Notes: generated by a model not told the origin, from the sequence alone. 64,000 nt of DNA from Bin87 sp964502995 (GCA_964502995.1 CAZCZB010000003.1:1-64000), one strand, 5' to 3'. Positions 51,924 to 61,667 are shown, counted from the stretch's first letter. A program made the numbers and translations.

Positions 51924-54203
51924 ATGACCACCCAGTTCAAAGTGCTGGAACAAAACCATCCCCGCGTTGACGCATATGACAAGGTCACGGGTCGCGCGAC
52001 CTACGCGTCCGACGTGTACCTGCCGGGCACGCTGGCCTGCAAACTGCTGCCCAGCACACGCAATCACGCCCGGATAGTACGCCTGGATACCGGCCGGGCG
52101 GCGGCGCTTCCCGGCGTGCGCGCCATCATCACGGGTACCGACTTTCCCGATATCCGGTTCGGTTCCGGAGCGTTGCGCGATCGCTACATCATGCCGCGCG
52201 ACGTGGTCAACTTTGTAGGAGAGCCGATCGCGGCGGTAGCCGCGGACGACGAAGCGACGGCGCAGGAAGCCATCGAGTTGATCGAGGTCGAATACGAGGA
52301 CATCCCGTCTGTGGTCAACCCGCTGACGGCCCTGCTGGAACACTCTGCCGACGTGCATCCCGAGATGGAGCAGTACGAGGGTTACGGCTTCACCATGGGC
52401 CACAACGTCAGCACGCTGCTGGACGCCGACCGCGGGGACGTTGAGCAAGCCTTCAGGGACGCCGACGTGGTCGTCGAGGATGTGTACCGTTCGCAGGGCA
52501 TCAACCAGGGTTTCCTGGAACCGATGGCGTGCGTGGCCGACGTGGAACCCAACGGCCGCCTGGTGGTGTACGCATCGACGCAGGGGCCGTACCAGGTGAG
52601 GGCGGCGCTGGCCGGAGTTTTGGAGATGCCGGTGTCGCGCATCAGGGTGGTGCCCATGGAACTGGGCGGCGGTTTCGGCGCGAAACTGCGGCTTGCGTTC
52701 GAGGCGTTCCCGGCGTTGTTGGCGATGCGGACGGGTCGGCCGGTCAAGTTGGTCAATACCCGCGAGGAAGTATTCACCATGAACGGGCCGCGCCTGCCTG
52801 CGACCAACTACGTGCGGTCGGGCGTGATGAACGACGGCACCATCGTTGCCAGGGAGGCGTACACCATCTTCGACGTGGGCGCGTATCTCGGCGCCGGCCC
52901 CAACTCGGGCATCGGCCACGGCCTGGGCGCGTACCGGATCCCCAATTTCCGGCTGCGTTCCTACGGTGTGTACACCAACAAGATCTACGTCGGTTCGTAT
53001 CGCGCTTCGGGCGTTGCCGACATGACCTTCGCCGTCGAATCCCACATGGACCACATCGCCCACGAGTTGGGTATGGACCCCTATGACATTCGGCTGCACA
53101 ACGCGCTGCGCGAGGGCGATGTTTCGGTGAGCGGCGCGGTGGTCCCGTCCAACGGGTTGCTGGAAACGCTGGAGGCCATCAGGGAAAAGATGGACTGGCC
53201 CCGGCAACTGGAAGACGGGCACGGCCTGGGTTTGGCGCTGTGCGAATGGCGTGCGGGCAGCGGGCCGTCAACGGCGTCCATCAGCGTCAACGACGATGGC
53301 ACCGTGAGCCTGCTGACCGGGTCGGTGGACATATCCGGCAGCGATACGTCGCTGGCGGCCATCACCGCCGAGGCGCTGGGCATCCCCATGGAAAAGGTCG
53401 TGGTCGCCAAGCGAGACACCGACCTGGCGCCCTACACCGGCCAGTCCGGCGGAAGCCGAATCGTGTACAGCCAGGGCACCGCAGTGCAACGCGCTGCCGA
53501 AGACACCCTGGACAAGTTGATGGCGCTGGCTGCCGAGCGCCTGGGCGTGCCGCAAGACGCGCTGGGATCCGAGGACGGTCGGGTGTACGTGCTGGACAAC
53601 GAACCGCAGGGTTTGACTTTCGCGCAGTTGGCGGCGGCCAGCATAACCTCCCGTGGCGGCCCGATAATCGGAACTGCCTCGCTGTCCAGCATGCCGTATT
53701 CGCCGGTGTTCGCAGCGCAGGCGGCGGAGGTCAAGGTTGACCGGGGCACGGGCCAGGTCAAAGTGCTGCGGTACGTGCAGGCGCAGGACGTGGGCGTCGC
53801 CATCAACCCGATGGCGGTGGAGGGTCAGTTGGACGGCGGCGTGGTGCAGGGCATCGGGCGCGCGCTGACCGAGGACCAGCAGTTCGACCCGGAAACGGGC
53901 GCGGTGCGCAATCCGTCGTTCGCGTCCTACCTGATGCCGCTGGCCATCGACCTGCCGGAGATCGAGGACGTGCTGATCCGGGTGCCGGCCGAGGAAGGGC
54001 CGTTTGGAGCGCGAGCCGTGGCCGAGCCTCCCGGGTTCGGGCCTCCCGCCGCCATCGCCAACGCGGTGTATGACGCCGTCGGAGTCCGCATCAAGCAATT
54101 GCCGCTGTCGGGCGAGAGGGTCAAGGCGGCCCTCAACGGCGAATACGACGAGATCCCGTTCGACGTCGACGCCCTGAGGCTTGCGGAGGGCATTATCCCA
54201 TAA
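51924..54203 (+). CDS. Molybdenum hydroxylase large subunit
   Basis: A 759-residue catalytic subunit that binds the molybdopterin-cytosine-dinucleotide cofactor. The start is ATG 51924 (GGAG nine bases before). DKVTGRATYASDVYLPGTLA opens it, LGGGFGAKLRL near 250 and GSYRASGVADMTFA near 355 line the active site, SGGSRIVYSQGTAVQRAAED near 510 is cofactor binding, and the late RAVAEPPGFGPPAAIANAV holds the catalytic glutamate. The loop GSYRASG differs from the AYxCSFR of true CO dehydrogenase and from the form II AYRGAGR. So the substrate is not CO; an N-heterocycle, aldehyde or similar is likely. Confidence 0.94.
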   Translation: MTTQFKVLEQNHPRVDAYDKVTGRATYASDVYLPGTLACKLLPSTRNHARIVRLDTGRAAALPGVRAIITGTDFPDIRFGSGALRDRYIMPRDVVNFVGEPIAAVAADDEATAQEAIELIEVEYEDIPSVVNPLTALLEHSADVHPEMEQYEGYGFTMGHNVSTLLDADRGDVEQAFRDADVVVEDVYRSQGINQGFLEPMACVADVEPNGRLVVYASTQGPYQVRAALAGVLEMPVSRIRVVPMELGGGFGAKLRLAFEAFPALLAMRTGRPVKLVNTREEVFTMNGPRLPATNYVRSGVMNDGTIVAREAYTIFDVGAYLGAGPNSGIGHGLGAYRIPNFRLRSYGVYTNKIYVGSYRASGVADMTFAVESHMDHIAHELGMDPYDIRLHNALREGDVSVSGAVVPSNGLLETLEAIREKMDWPRQLEDGHGLGLALCEWRAGSGPSTASISVNDDGTVSLLTGSVDISGSDTSLAAITAEALGIPMEKVVVAKRDTDLAPYTGQSGGSRIVYSQGTAVQRAAEDTLDKLMALAAERLGVPQDALGSEDGRVYVLDNEPQGLTFAQLAAASITSRGGPIIGTASLSSMPYSPVFAAQAAEVKVDRGTGQVKVLRYVQAQDVGVAINPMAVEGQLDGGVVQGIGRALTEDQQFDPETGAVRNPSFASYLMPLAIDLPEIEDVLIRVPAEEGPFGARAVAEPPGFGPPAAIANAVYDAVGVRIKQLPLSGERVKAALNGEYDEIPFDVDALRLAEGIIP

Positions 54204-54256
54204 CGGCGCCAGGGACTATCCTCAACTCCGGTGGGATGGCAATAGCGACGCGATTG

Positions 54257-54299
54257 CCAATCCGCTCATGGTGAGCTTGTCGGACCATGAGCGGATTGG
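54257..54299. repeat. REP-like palindrome, perfect 16-bp stem
   Basis: CCAATCCGCTCATGGT (54257-54272) and its exact complement (54284-54299) with the 11-base loop GAGCTTGTCGG. The loop resembles the GAGCCTGTCGAAGG core at 49871-49895. It lies between the large subunit gene and a convergent PPOX gene, so it may also act as a terminator. Confidence 0.85.
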
Positions 54300-54390
54300 G
54301 CGTTCAGCGAACCGCGGGCTGACGAAATGGCGAATTCAGAGGAACCGGGGGCCAAACCGAGGTCGGGGCGCCGCATCAGGCGCCCCTTGC

Positions 54391-54810
54391 CTAATCCGCG
54401 CGGCCGTACACGTGGGATGGGGTAACCAGGACGGCGAATCGTCGGTCGTCGCGCATTGCCTGGTCGTACTCCGGCCAGTTGGGGTGTTCCTGGCCGGCCG
54501 CCGTTCGGTACACGTTGCGCAGGGTCTCGCGGTATTCGTCGGCGCTGGCGGTGTCCACGCCGATCAACCGCGCCTCACCCTCCAGCACCACGAAGTTGCG
54601 CCAGTCGTCGGTGCCGACCAGTATGGTGCAGCGAGGGTCTCGCCGCAGATTCCTGAGCTTGGCGCGGTCCTCGGTGGTGGTGAACGCCACGCCGTCGCCA
54701 TATATGCCGCAGGTCACGATGCTCATCTGTGCGGCGCCGTTCCGTCGGAAGGTGGTGAGCGCGCCGTTGTGCTGATTGGTCAGAAACTCGCGCTGGCTGT
54801 CGGTCAACAT
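54391..54810 (-). CDS. PPOX-class F420/FMN-dependent protein
   Basis: A 139-residue split-barrel flavoprotein. LTDSQREFLTNQHNGALTTF at the N terminus, MSIVTCGIYGDGVAFTTTED, KLRNLRRDPRCTILVG and NFVVLEGEARLIGV are those of the PPOX class F420-dependent family. It may reduce a small substrate with F420H2, or bind haem or FMN. The substrate is unknown. It follows sbcC by 29 bases on the minus strand. Confidence 0.88.
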   Translation of the reverse strand: MLTDSQREFLTNQHNGALTTFRRNGAAQMSIVTCGIYGDGVAFTTTEDRAKLRNLRRDPRCTILVGTDDWRNFVVLEGEARLIGVDTASADEYRETLRNVYRTAAGQEHPNWPEYDQAMRDDRRFAVLVTPSHVYGRAD

Positions 54811-54839
54811 GGTTATCTCTCCTGTGACATGGGGTTGGA

Positions 54840-57416
54840 CTAGCTCAACCAGAATTGCGAGCCGTCCTGCGTTTTGAGAACCTCGATGCGGGCCGGGAAC
54901 AGGTCTTTGAGATCGTCCAGATGGGTGATGACGATTATCTTGTCGAACTCGTCCTGGATGGACGCGATGGCATCGACGATGCGCTCGCGTCCGGCGGCGT
55001 CCTGGGTGCCGAACCCCTCGTCGATGAACAGGGTGGGAAGGGGCGCGCCCAGGCGGCTGGACAGCACCTTGGACAGGGCGATTCTCAACGCCAGGTTGAT
55101 GCGGAACGCCTCGCCGCCGCTGAACAGTTCGTAACTGCGCGGGCCGAGTTCATCGCTGATGAGGATGTCCAGCGTTTCGGCCACGTTGCCGCCCTGGTTC
55201 ACCCGCTGGGTTTCCATTTTGACTGCCAGGCGGTTGTCGGTCATGCGTCCCAGCAGGCGGTTGGATTCCTGCTCGATTTGAGGCACGGCCGCGTCAATCA
55301 GCATGGCCGGCACGCCGCTGCGTCCGAAGGCGGCGAACAATTCAGCGTAGATGGCCTGCTGGGTCTGCGCGTTTTCGTGATCGGCTTTCAACGCTGACAG
55401 CGTGCCGGACAGCGTTTTTCTCCGTTCCGCCTCCCCCTGCAGGCGTCCCCGTTCCGCCAGCAGTTGATCGCGCTCATGGGCCAGACGCGACAGCGTTGCG
55501 GTTGTTGAGGCAACGGCCTTTTCGATCTGCGGCAATTCGCCCAATGCGGCGTTGGCCTCTACCAGCGATGCCTCGGCCTCCTTGATCTCTTCCTGCCACC
55601 GGTCTGCCCTGCCTCGTTGGCTTGCCAGTTCAGCCTCGTCATCGGGGAGTCGCGCCATTGCGGCGTCCAACTCGCGCAGGTCCGACTCCCAATGCTGCAA
55701 CGATTGTGCTGCCTGGTAGGCGCGGTCTCGGGCGTCGTCATCGTATTGCAGCGACGCTATATCCCGGTCGATTCCTGCCAGCGCCTCCTGCTCGTTGGCA
55801 GCGAATGCGCCGGAGACCAGCGACCGGCGCAGGTATTCCAACCTGGGTTGCAATGTTTCGAGTTGTTCCTGTGCCTGGGCGCCCTGTTTGCGCTGCTGTT
55901 CCAACTGGCCGCGGTTCAATTGGGTCTGGCGCTGTCGCTTTTCCAGTTCTTGCCTACGGTTGGCGATGTTGCCGGACACCTCTTTTTGCTGCGCGGAAAG
56001 CTCGTTCAACGTCGCTGATATTTGACGGTGCTGTTGGAGTTTGGCGGCAATCTCGGATTCGTACCACCCTGCGAGATTTTCGCAAGCATCCTCGGAGAGG
56101 GGAGTGCGGCACAGCGGGCAAAGCGCATCCGGCGACGCAGCGGCGGACATTTCCTGCTGCCTGGCCCGCAGTTCCTTTCCCTCAGCGACGCAGCGCTGGA
56201 GGTCGCTTTCCCCGGCGGCGATGGCGGCGGCGATCTCGGCGAGGGTGGCCTCCCGGTCTGCCAGCGACCGACGCTCCGAATCGAGGGCCGACTCGGTTGC
56301 GGCGACATTTGCCAGGCCGCCCTCAACGGAGGCCAATCCGGCGATCAACGGCCCCAATTCCTCGGACAGGCGGCGCTCGATCTGATCCGCCTCGGCGGAC
56401 AGGGAAGCCTCTGCGTTGGTGATCGCTGCCTGAAGCCGGGCGCGGCCGGCCTGGAGGCGGTCGTGTTCGCGGCGGGCAGACTCCAGGCGATCGAGTTCGG
56501 CGCGGGCGGTTTCCAGTTTTTTCGCTCCGTCCCGAATGTCGTCGGCGCGTTGGATCGACGCCTGGGCCCGACCGATGCGCTGTTGAATCACGACCATCGC
56601 GGCGTCGGCCTGGAGCAGGTCGGCTCGCAGGTTTTCGATGCGTTGCTCGGTGGTATGAACCTCCCGCTGCCTGGCGCGCAGTTGTTCGGCCACAGCGTTG
56701 TTCCGCTCAACCTCGGCGATGGCGTCGGATATCGTCGATTCGAGATTGGCCAGCCTGTCCGCGATCTCGGACAGCGGCTCCGATGGATCCGGGATCGCGT
56801 CCAGGGACGCCTGGGTCTGATGGAGCGCGCCGTCGGTGCGGGCCACCGTGTCCTGCCATTGCGACCTCTGGCCCCGGGCTGATGATTGCAAAAGCTCGTA
56901 CAGGTCGAGCCCGAGGATGGACGACAGGACTTCCTTTCGGTCGGACGGATTCTTGCGGGTGAACTCGTCGGAGCGACCCTGCAGCAGGAACGCCGTGTTC
57001 ACGAAGGTGTCATAGTCCATGCCGACCAGGCGCCGGATCCTGGCGTTGGTTTCGCGCACGGTGTTGCCGGTGATCGGGCGCGGTTCGCCTCCGTCGTCGA
57101 GTACGAACAGGTCAACCTCGGTGCGGCCCTGGCCGGTGCGGCGCCGTCGTCGAATGGCCCGGTGGGCCTGCCCCTGGGCTTCGAAATCCAGCTCGACGCG
57201 GCATTCCGTTTCACCGTGGGTGATCAGGGCGTCGTGGTTGCGGCTGCCGGTGCGGGCCTGTCCCCAGAGGCACCAGGTGAGAGCGTCCAGCAACGCGGAT
57301 TTGCCGTGACCGTTGGGTCCGCAAAGGCAGGCGACGTGGATACCCTGGAGGTCCAGCGTCGGGACATCCTCGCGGTAGCACAGAAAGTTTCGCACCGACA
57401 GTTTGAGCGGGATCAT
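54840..57416 (-). CDS. sbcC: SbcC/Rad50-type SMC exonuclease subunit
   Basis: An 858-residue coiled-coil ATPase. Walker A is GPNGHGKS (33-40), the zinc hook CPLC is near residue 430, in the middle of the long coiled coil, the signature is LFSGGEAFRINLALRIA, and Walker B is PTLFIDEGFGTQD near the end. It resects or trims DNA ends together with the SbcD nuclease. No sbcD is adjacent within the window, which is unusual because the two are often neighbours. It is divergent from an ABC exporter gene. Confidence 0.95.
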   Translation of the reverse strand: MIPLKLSVRNFLCYREDVPTLDLQGIHVACLCGPNGHGKSALLDALTWCLWGQARTGSRNHDALITHGETECRVELDFEAQGQAHRAIRRRRRTGQGRTEVDLFVLDDGGEPRPITGNTVRETNARIRRLVGMDYDTFVNTAFLLQGRSDEFTRKNPSDRKEVLSSILGLDLYELLQSSARGQRSQWQDTVARTDGALHQTQASLDAIPDPSEPLSEIADRLANLESTISDAIAEVERNNAVAEQLRARQREVHTTEQRIENLRADLLQADAAMVVIQQRIGRAQASIQRADDIRDGAKKLETARAELDRLESARREHDRLQAGRARLQAAITNAEASLSAEADQIERRLSEELGPLIAGLASVEGGLANVAATESALDSERRSLADREATLAEIAAAIAAGESDLQRCVAEGKELRARQQEMSAAASPDALCPLCRTPLSEDACENLAGWYESEIAAKLQQHRQISATLNELSAQQKEVSGNIANRRQELEKRQRQTQLNRGQLEQQRKQGAQAQEQLETLQPRLEYLRRSLVSGAFAANEQEALAGIDRDIASLQYDDDARDRAYQAAQSLQHWESDLRELDAAMARLPDDEAELASQRGRADRWQEEIKEAEASLVEANAALGELPQIEKAVASTTATLSRLAHERDQLLAERGRLQGEAERRKTLSGTLSALKADHENAQTQQAIYAELFAAFGRSGVPAMLIDAAVPQIEQESNRLLGRMTDNRLAVKMETQRVNQGGNVAETLDILISDELGPRSYELFSGGEAFRINLALRIALSKVLSSRLGAPLPTLFIDEGFGTQDAAGRERIVDAIASIQDEFDKIIVITHLDDLKDLFPARIEVLKTQDGSQFWLS

Positions 57417-57456
57417 GTCAGCCGGGATTGTACCACCCTGCCGCCGGGGGTCTGGG

Positions 57457-57465
57457 TGTTATAAT
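57457..57465 (+). promoter_or_regulatory. Extended -10 promoter of the ABC exporter
   Basis: TGT-TATAAT at 57457-57465, 18 bases before the start codon at 57484. The predicted leader is very short, about 12 bases. Confidence 0.55.
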
Positions 57466-57483
57466 TTTTGCGGTTCGAATGTA

Positions 57484-58278
57484 ATGACGCAGGCAGACAA
57501 TCACGGGGCGAGCCGCGGCCCCGATCCAATCATCGCGGTAGAGGATCTGCGAAAACGCTACGGCGACGTACAGGCCGTTGACGGCGTTTCATTTCAGGTT
57601 AGCCCCGGCGAGATTTTCGCATTGCTCGGTCCCAACGGTTCCGGCAAGACCACGACGGTCGAGATCATTGAGGGGATGCGGACGGCGGACAGCGGCACGG
57701 CGACGGTTGCCGGAATCGACGTGGGCAGGAACCCCCGCGCCGTGAAGCAGATCATCGGCGTCCAGTTGCAAAGCAGCGCGTTTTTTGAGCACCTGCAACT
57801 CCAGGAACTGCTCAAGATGCTGGGCAGCATCTACAAGGTCAACGTGGACCCGGAACCGCTGCTGAACGCCGTCGATCTCTGGGAACGACGGTCGGCATCG
57901 TTCCGCACTCTGTCGGGTGGCCAGAAGCAGCGCTTTGCCATCGCGGCGGCCCTGGTCAACGATCCGACCGTGATATTCCTCGATGAACCGACCACGGGAC
58001 TGGACCCTCAGGCGCGGCATCTAATGTGGGAAACCATCGCGGGTTGGCGGGAGGAAGGCCGAACCATCGTGCTTACCACCCACTACATGGAGGAGGCTGA
58101 GGAACTCTGCGACCGCGTGGCCGTCATGGACACGGGGCGCATCATCACCATGGATACGCCGGGCGCGCTGATCGACGACCTCATAGCGCGAGGATTTCAC
58201 CGGGAACACGAAGTGCGACTGGCGACGTTGGAGGACGTGTTCCTCGATCTTACCGGCCGGTCGTTGCGCGAGTTTTAG
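57484..58278 (+). CDS. ABC-2 exporter ATPase
   Basis: A 264-residue ATPase. The start at 57484 (MTQADNHGASRG) follows from family length; the longer reading is non-homologous. Walker A GPNGSGKTTTVEI near 46, signature LSGGQKQRFAIAAA, Walker B VIFLDEPTTGLDPQ and the H-loop LTTHYMEEAEELCDR identify a drug/lipid exporter of the CcmA/DrrA type. The membrane partner starts one base after its stop. The substrate is unknown; natural-product or lipid efflux is typical. Confidence 0.95.
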   Translation: MTQADNHGASRGPDPIIAVEDLRKRYGDVQAVDGVSFQVSPGEIFALLGPNGSGKTTTVEIIEGMRTADSGTATVAGIDVGRNPRAVKQIIGVQLQSSAFFEHLQLQELLKMLGSIYKVNVDPEPLLNAVDLWERRSASFRTLSGGQKQRFAIAAALVNDPTVIFLDEPTTGLDPQARHLMWETIAGWREEGRTIVLTTHYMEEAEELCDRVAVMDTGRIITMDTPGALIDDLIARGFHREHEVRLATLEDVFLDLTGRSLREF

Positions 58279-58279
58279 C

Positions 58280-59380
58280 ATGGTTACACGACCCGCGATA
58301 TACATAACCTGGATGTCCATGAGAATGTGGGCCAGGGACCGGGCCGCGCTGTTCTGGACCTTTTTCCTGCCGCTGGTGATCATGGTCATCTTCGGCCTGC
58401 TCAATTTCGGTGAACTGGGCAAGGTTGACATCGGGATCGTTGACCTGGCGGAGAACGAGGCGTCGGCGCGGTTCATTGACGAGGCCGAGCAGGTCGAAGC
58501 CCTGAGAGTCCGGCAAGGCCCCGAGGCTGAAGAGCGGGCGGCGTTGGAGGACGGGCAGCGCGATTTGATCCTGATTCTGCCGCCGCAATTCGGTCCCGCA
58601 ATCAACGGCGGAGAAGCGACGTGGGAGCCCGTAACGGTGACGGCGCTTTACCATGCCGGACGCGAGGCGGAATCGCAGGTGGGGTTGAGCATTCTGCGCT
58701 CAGGAATCGACGAGCTGAACTTCGCGCTGAACGATGTAGATCGGCTGGTGACGCTGGAAAGCGAGGCGGTGGCCGCACGCAACCTGGGATACATCGACTT
58801 TCTGATGCCGGGTGTGATCGGCATGGCGATCATGCAATTGGGGTTGTTCAGCGTTTCGTTCAGCTTCGTTACCATGAAGCGCGAAGGCGTGCTGCGCCGT
58901 CTGCTGGCCACGCCGTTGAGTCCGGCGACCCTGCTGGCGTCGCAGGTGTTCACCCGGCTGCTGGTGGTGATCGTGCAGACGCTCATCCTGGCGGGAGTTG
59001 CGGTTTTTCTGTTCGGCGCCGAGTTCGCCGGGAACTTTTTCGCGGTTCTGCTGGCGGCGGGCCTCGGCGGCGCGGTGTTCCTGGCGCTGGGATTCGCGGT
59101 GTCCGGATGGGCGCGGACCGAGCAGCAGGCGGCGCCGTTGGCCAACGTGGTGTCGCTGCCGATGATGTTCCTCTCCGGCGTGTTCTTCTCGCGGGACGTG
59201 CTGCCCGGGATACTGCAAACCGTAACCGACTACCTGCCACTCACGTTCCTGGTGGAAGCGATTCGGGGCATGACGGTGCGGGGCGACTCGATAATCACCC
59301 AATGGCCCAACTTTCTGGGAATGGCGGTTTGGTTTGTGGTAGCCTTCATCATCGCCAACCGCACTTTCCGATGGGAATAG
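58280..59380 (+). CDS. ABC-2 exporter permease
   Basis: A 366-residue permease. One N-terminal helix (AALFWTFFLPLVIMVIFGLL, about 28-47) is followed by a large extracytoplasmic segment of about 130 residues and then five helices from near residue 175 (YIDFLMPGVIGMAIMQLGLF). It belongs to the ABC-2/DrrB-YhgE class with the ATPase at 57484-58278. ffh follows nine bases later. Confidence 0.92.
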   Translation: MVTRPAIYITWMSMRMWARDRAALFWTFFLPLVIMVIFGLLNFGELGKVDIGIVDLAENEASARFIDEAEQVEALRVRQGPEAEERAALEDGQRDLILILPPQFGPAINGGEATWEPVTVTALYHAGREAESQVGLSILRSGIDELNFALNDVDRLVTLESEAVAARNLGYIDFLMPGVIGMAIMQLGLFSVSFSFVTMKREGVLRRLLATPLSPATLLASQVFTRLLVVIVQTLILAGVAVFLFGAEFAGNFFAVLLAAGLGGAVFLALGFAVSGWARTEQQAAPLANVVSLPMMFLSGVFFSRDVLPGILQTVTDYLPLTFLVEAIRGMTVRGDSIITQWPNFLGMAVWFVVAFIIANRTFRWE

Positions 59381-59389
59381 GTACCGGAC

Positions 59390-60715
59390 ATGTTTGACAA
59401 TCTCACCGACCGCCTTTCCGGCATATTCAACAAGCTGCAGGGCAGGGGCCGTCTGACCGAGAAGGATATTGACGAGGCCCTCAGCCAGGTTCGCCGGTCG
59501 CTGCTGGAGGCGGACGTCAACTTCCGCGTGGCCCGCGATTTCGTGGCCAACGTCAAGGAGCGGTCGCTGGACAGCACGGTGCTGGAGAGCCTGTCGCCCG
59601 GTCAGCAGGTGGTGAAGATAGTCCACGAGGAACTGACCGAGATACTGAGCGCCGGCGACCACCGCCTGACACCGTCGAGCCAACTGCCGTCGGTGCTGAT
59701 GCTGGTGGGATTGCAGGGGTCCGGCAAGACGACCACCGCGGCGAAGCTGGCGCTGCACATGAAGCGCCAGAATCACAGCCCCATGCTCATCGCCGCCGAC
59801 CTGCGACGTCCGGCCGCGATCTCCCAACTGGAAACGCTGGGCAAGCAACTTGACATACCCGTGTATTCGGAGGACCCCTCGGCGTCAACGCCGGCGAAGG
59901 TTGCCACCGCCGGCGTGCGGCGGGCCACGGAATTGGCGCACACCTGGGCCATCGTGGACACCGGCGGACGGCTCCACATCGACGACGACCTGATGACCGA
60001 ATTGGAGGACGTGAAGGCCGCAGTGTCGCCCCATCAGGTGGTACTGGTTGTCGATGCAATGACCGGACAGGACGCGGTTACCGCGGCGCAGGAGTTCCAC
60101 CAGCGCGTGGGGCTGGATGGCCTGATAATGTCCAAGATGGACGGCGACGCTCGCGGCGGCGCGGCGCTGTCGGTGACGCGCGTAACGGGCGTGCCCATCA
60201 AGTTTGTGGGCACCGGCGAGCGGAGCGACGCGCTGGAACCCTTCCATCCGGACCGCATGGCCTCGCGCATCCTGGCCATGGGCGACGTGATGACACTGAT
60301 CGAGCGGGCCCAGGACGCGGTGGATGAGGAGAAAGCGCGGGAACTCGAACGCAAGATGCGCACCGCCAGCTTCACTCTGGACGATTTCCTCGACCAGATT
60401 CAAGGCGTGCAAAAGATGGGCGGGTTGTCTTCCATCATGGAGATGATGCCCGGGCTCGGCAGGCAGACGAAGAAAATGCAGGGCCAACTGGATGAGTCGG
60501 AACTGAAAAAGACCGAGGCCATCATCCGGTCAATGACGCTGCACGAGCGAGCACACCCGGAGATCATCAAGGGCAGCCGGCGGCGGCGTATCGCGCTGGG
60601 CAGCGGGACCAACCCGTCGGACGTCAACCGGGTCCTGAACCAGTTCAAGCAGACCCAGCGGCTGATGCGCCAGTTCTCCAACAACCCCAAGGGGCTGCTG
60701 CGGATGTTGCGGTGA
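59390..60715 (+). CDS. ffh: Signal recognition particle protein Ffh
   Basis: A 441-residue GTPase that targets nascent membrane proteins. The N domain is at 1-100, G1 is GLQGSGKTTTAAK (about 107-119), G2 the DLRRPAA segment near 137, G3 DTGGR (190-194; DTAGR in most relatives), G4 SKMD (248-251; TKxD in most). The C-terminal M domain includes GLSSIMEMMPGLGR and HERAHPEIIKGSRRRRIA, GSGTNPSDVNRVLNQFKQ for 4.5S RNA binding. The G3 and G4 changes are conservative. Confidence 0.97.
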   Translation: MFDNLTDRLSGIFNKLQGRGRLTEKDIDEALSQVRRSLLEADVNFRVARDFVANVKERSLDSTVLESLSPGQQVVKIVHEELTEILSAGDHRLTPSSQLPSVLMLVGLQGSGKTTTAAKLALHMKRQNHSPMLIAADLRRPAAISQLETLGKQLDIPVYSEDPSASTPAKVATAGVRRATELAHTWAIVDTGGRLHIDDDLMTELEDVKAAVSPHQVVLVVDAMTGQDAVTAAQEFHQRVGLDGLIMSKMDGDARGGAALSVTRVTGVPIKFVGTGERSDALEPFHPDRMASRILAMGDVMTLIERAQDAVDEEKARELERKMRTASFTLDDFLDQIQGVQKMGGLSSIMEMMPGLGRQTKKMQGQLDESELKKTEAIIRSMTLHERAHPEIIKGSRRRRIALGSGTNPSDVNRVLNQFKQTQRLMRQFSNNPKGLLRMLR

Positions 60716-60734
60716 TCGCCTCCGGGTATTGGCG

Positions 60735-61667
60735 TCAGGAACCTGCGATTCGCCCCGTGCGCAGGGCGGCGAACAGGTACGCGGTGGCGTAGGAACGCCA
60801 CGGAGCCCAGCGTTCCGAGAACTCGAGCAGTTGATTGTCGTCGATCTCTGCGCCGTCGAAATACAGCGCGGCCACCGTGCGGCGCAACGCCAGGTCGCCG
60901 ATGGGGAAGCCATCGGGCCGCGCCAGGGCGCGAACCAGCACCCATTGCGCCGTCCATTGACCGACGCCGCGCATGGCGACCATACGCTTCACCACTTCGT
61001 CGTCGGGCAGTTCGTGCATCCCCTCGAATCCGTCGGGAGAATCGAGCGCTCCGCGAGCGATACCCTGGATGTACTCGGATTTGCGGACGCTGAGTTTTAG
61101 CTGCCTCAGGTCGTCGATTTCGGCGGAGGCCAGCGCCTCGGGCCGGGGGAACGCGTGCCAGTTCCGGCCGGCGATTTCGGCGTGGATGCCGTAACGCTCA
61201 ATCATCAGGCTGCGGACGATGCGGGCGACGGCGGTGGCGATCTGCTGGCCCATGACGGCCTGCACCAGGGCTTCGAAAACGGACGCGCTGCGGGTGTTGC
61301 GGTATCCGTAGAATTGTCCCACCACGTCGGCGAGGATGGGGTCGTTGCCCACGGAGTCGTAGAACGGGCGCAATTCCTGGTCGCAGCTGAGGAGCCACGT
61401 CAACTGCCTGGAGGCGTTCTGCGCGTCGGCATCGGTCAGGTCGTCGCCGGTCAGGGTCGCCTGCAGTTCCGGGTTGTCCACCGTGCCGGACGACCGGACC
61501 GACGCCAGGGCTACCTTGTGTCCCAGATCGAGCAGGCGTATGTACTCTCCGTCGACGTATTCCTCGGTCCGGAACTCCTGGTCGCGCGAGTAGTTGGGTT
61601 GACCGGCGGTCAGCTCAAAATCGTAGGGAGCGACCGGCGAGATGGTGGTGGTAACGCTAGTTTCCAT
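60735..61667 (-). CDS. DNA-3-methyladenine glycosylase-like (AlkA type)
   Basis: A 310-residue helix-hairpin-helix glycosylase. An N-terminal AlkA-like domain (about 1-115) precedes ASVFEALVQAVMGQQIATAV near 130, and the catalytic HhH-GPD segment is MRGVGQWTAQWVLVRALARP with a following GFPIGDLALRR that holds the catalytic Asp. It removes alkylated bases. Its ATG directly abuts the thpR stop (TGAATG), so the two are translationally coupled. Confidence 0.92.
   Translation of the reverse strand: METSVTTTISPVAPYDFELTAGQPNYSRDQEFRTEEYVDGEYIRLLDLGHKVALASVRSSGTVDNPELQATLTGDDLTDADAQNASRQLTWLLSCDQELRPFYDSVGNDPILADVVGQFYGYRNTRSASVFEALVQAVMGQQIATAVARIVRSLMIERYGIHAEIAGRNWHAFPRPEALASAEIDDLRQLKLSVRKSEYIQGIARGALDSPDGFEGMHELPDDEVVKRMVAMRGVGQWTAQWVLVRALARPDGFPIGDLALRRTVAALYFDGAEIDDNQLLEFSERWAPWRSYATAYLFAALRTGRIAGS

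Noticed and set aside
50038..54203. Aerobic CO dehydrogenase (coxMSL)
   Set aside because: The large subunit lacks the AYxCSFR loop that defines it.
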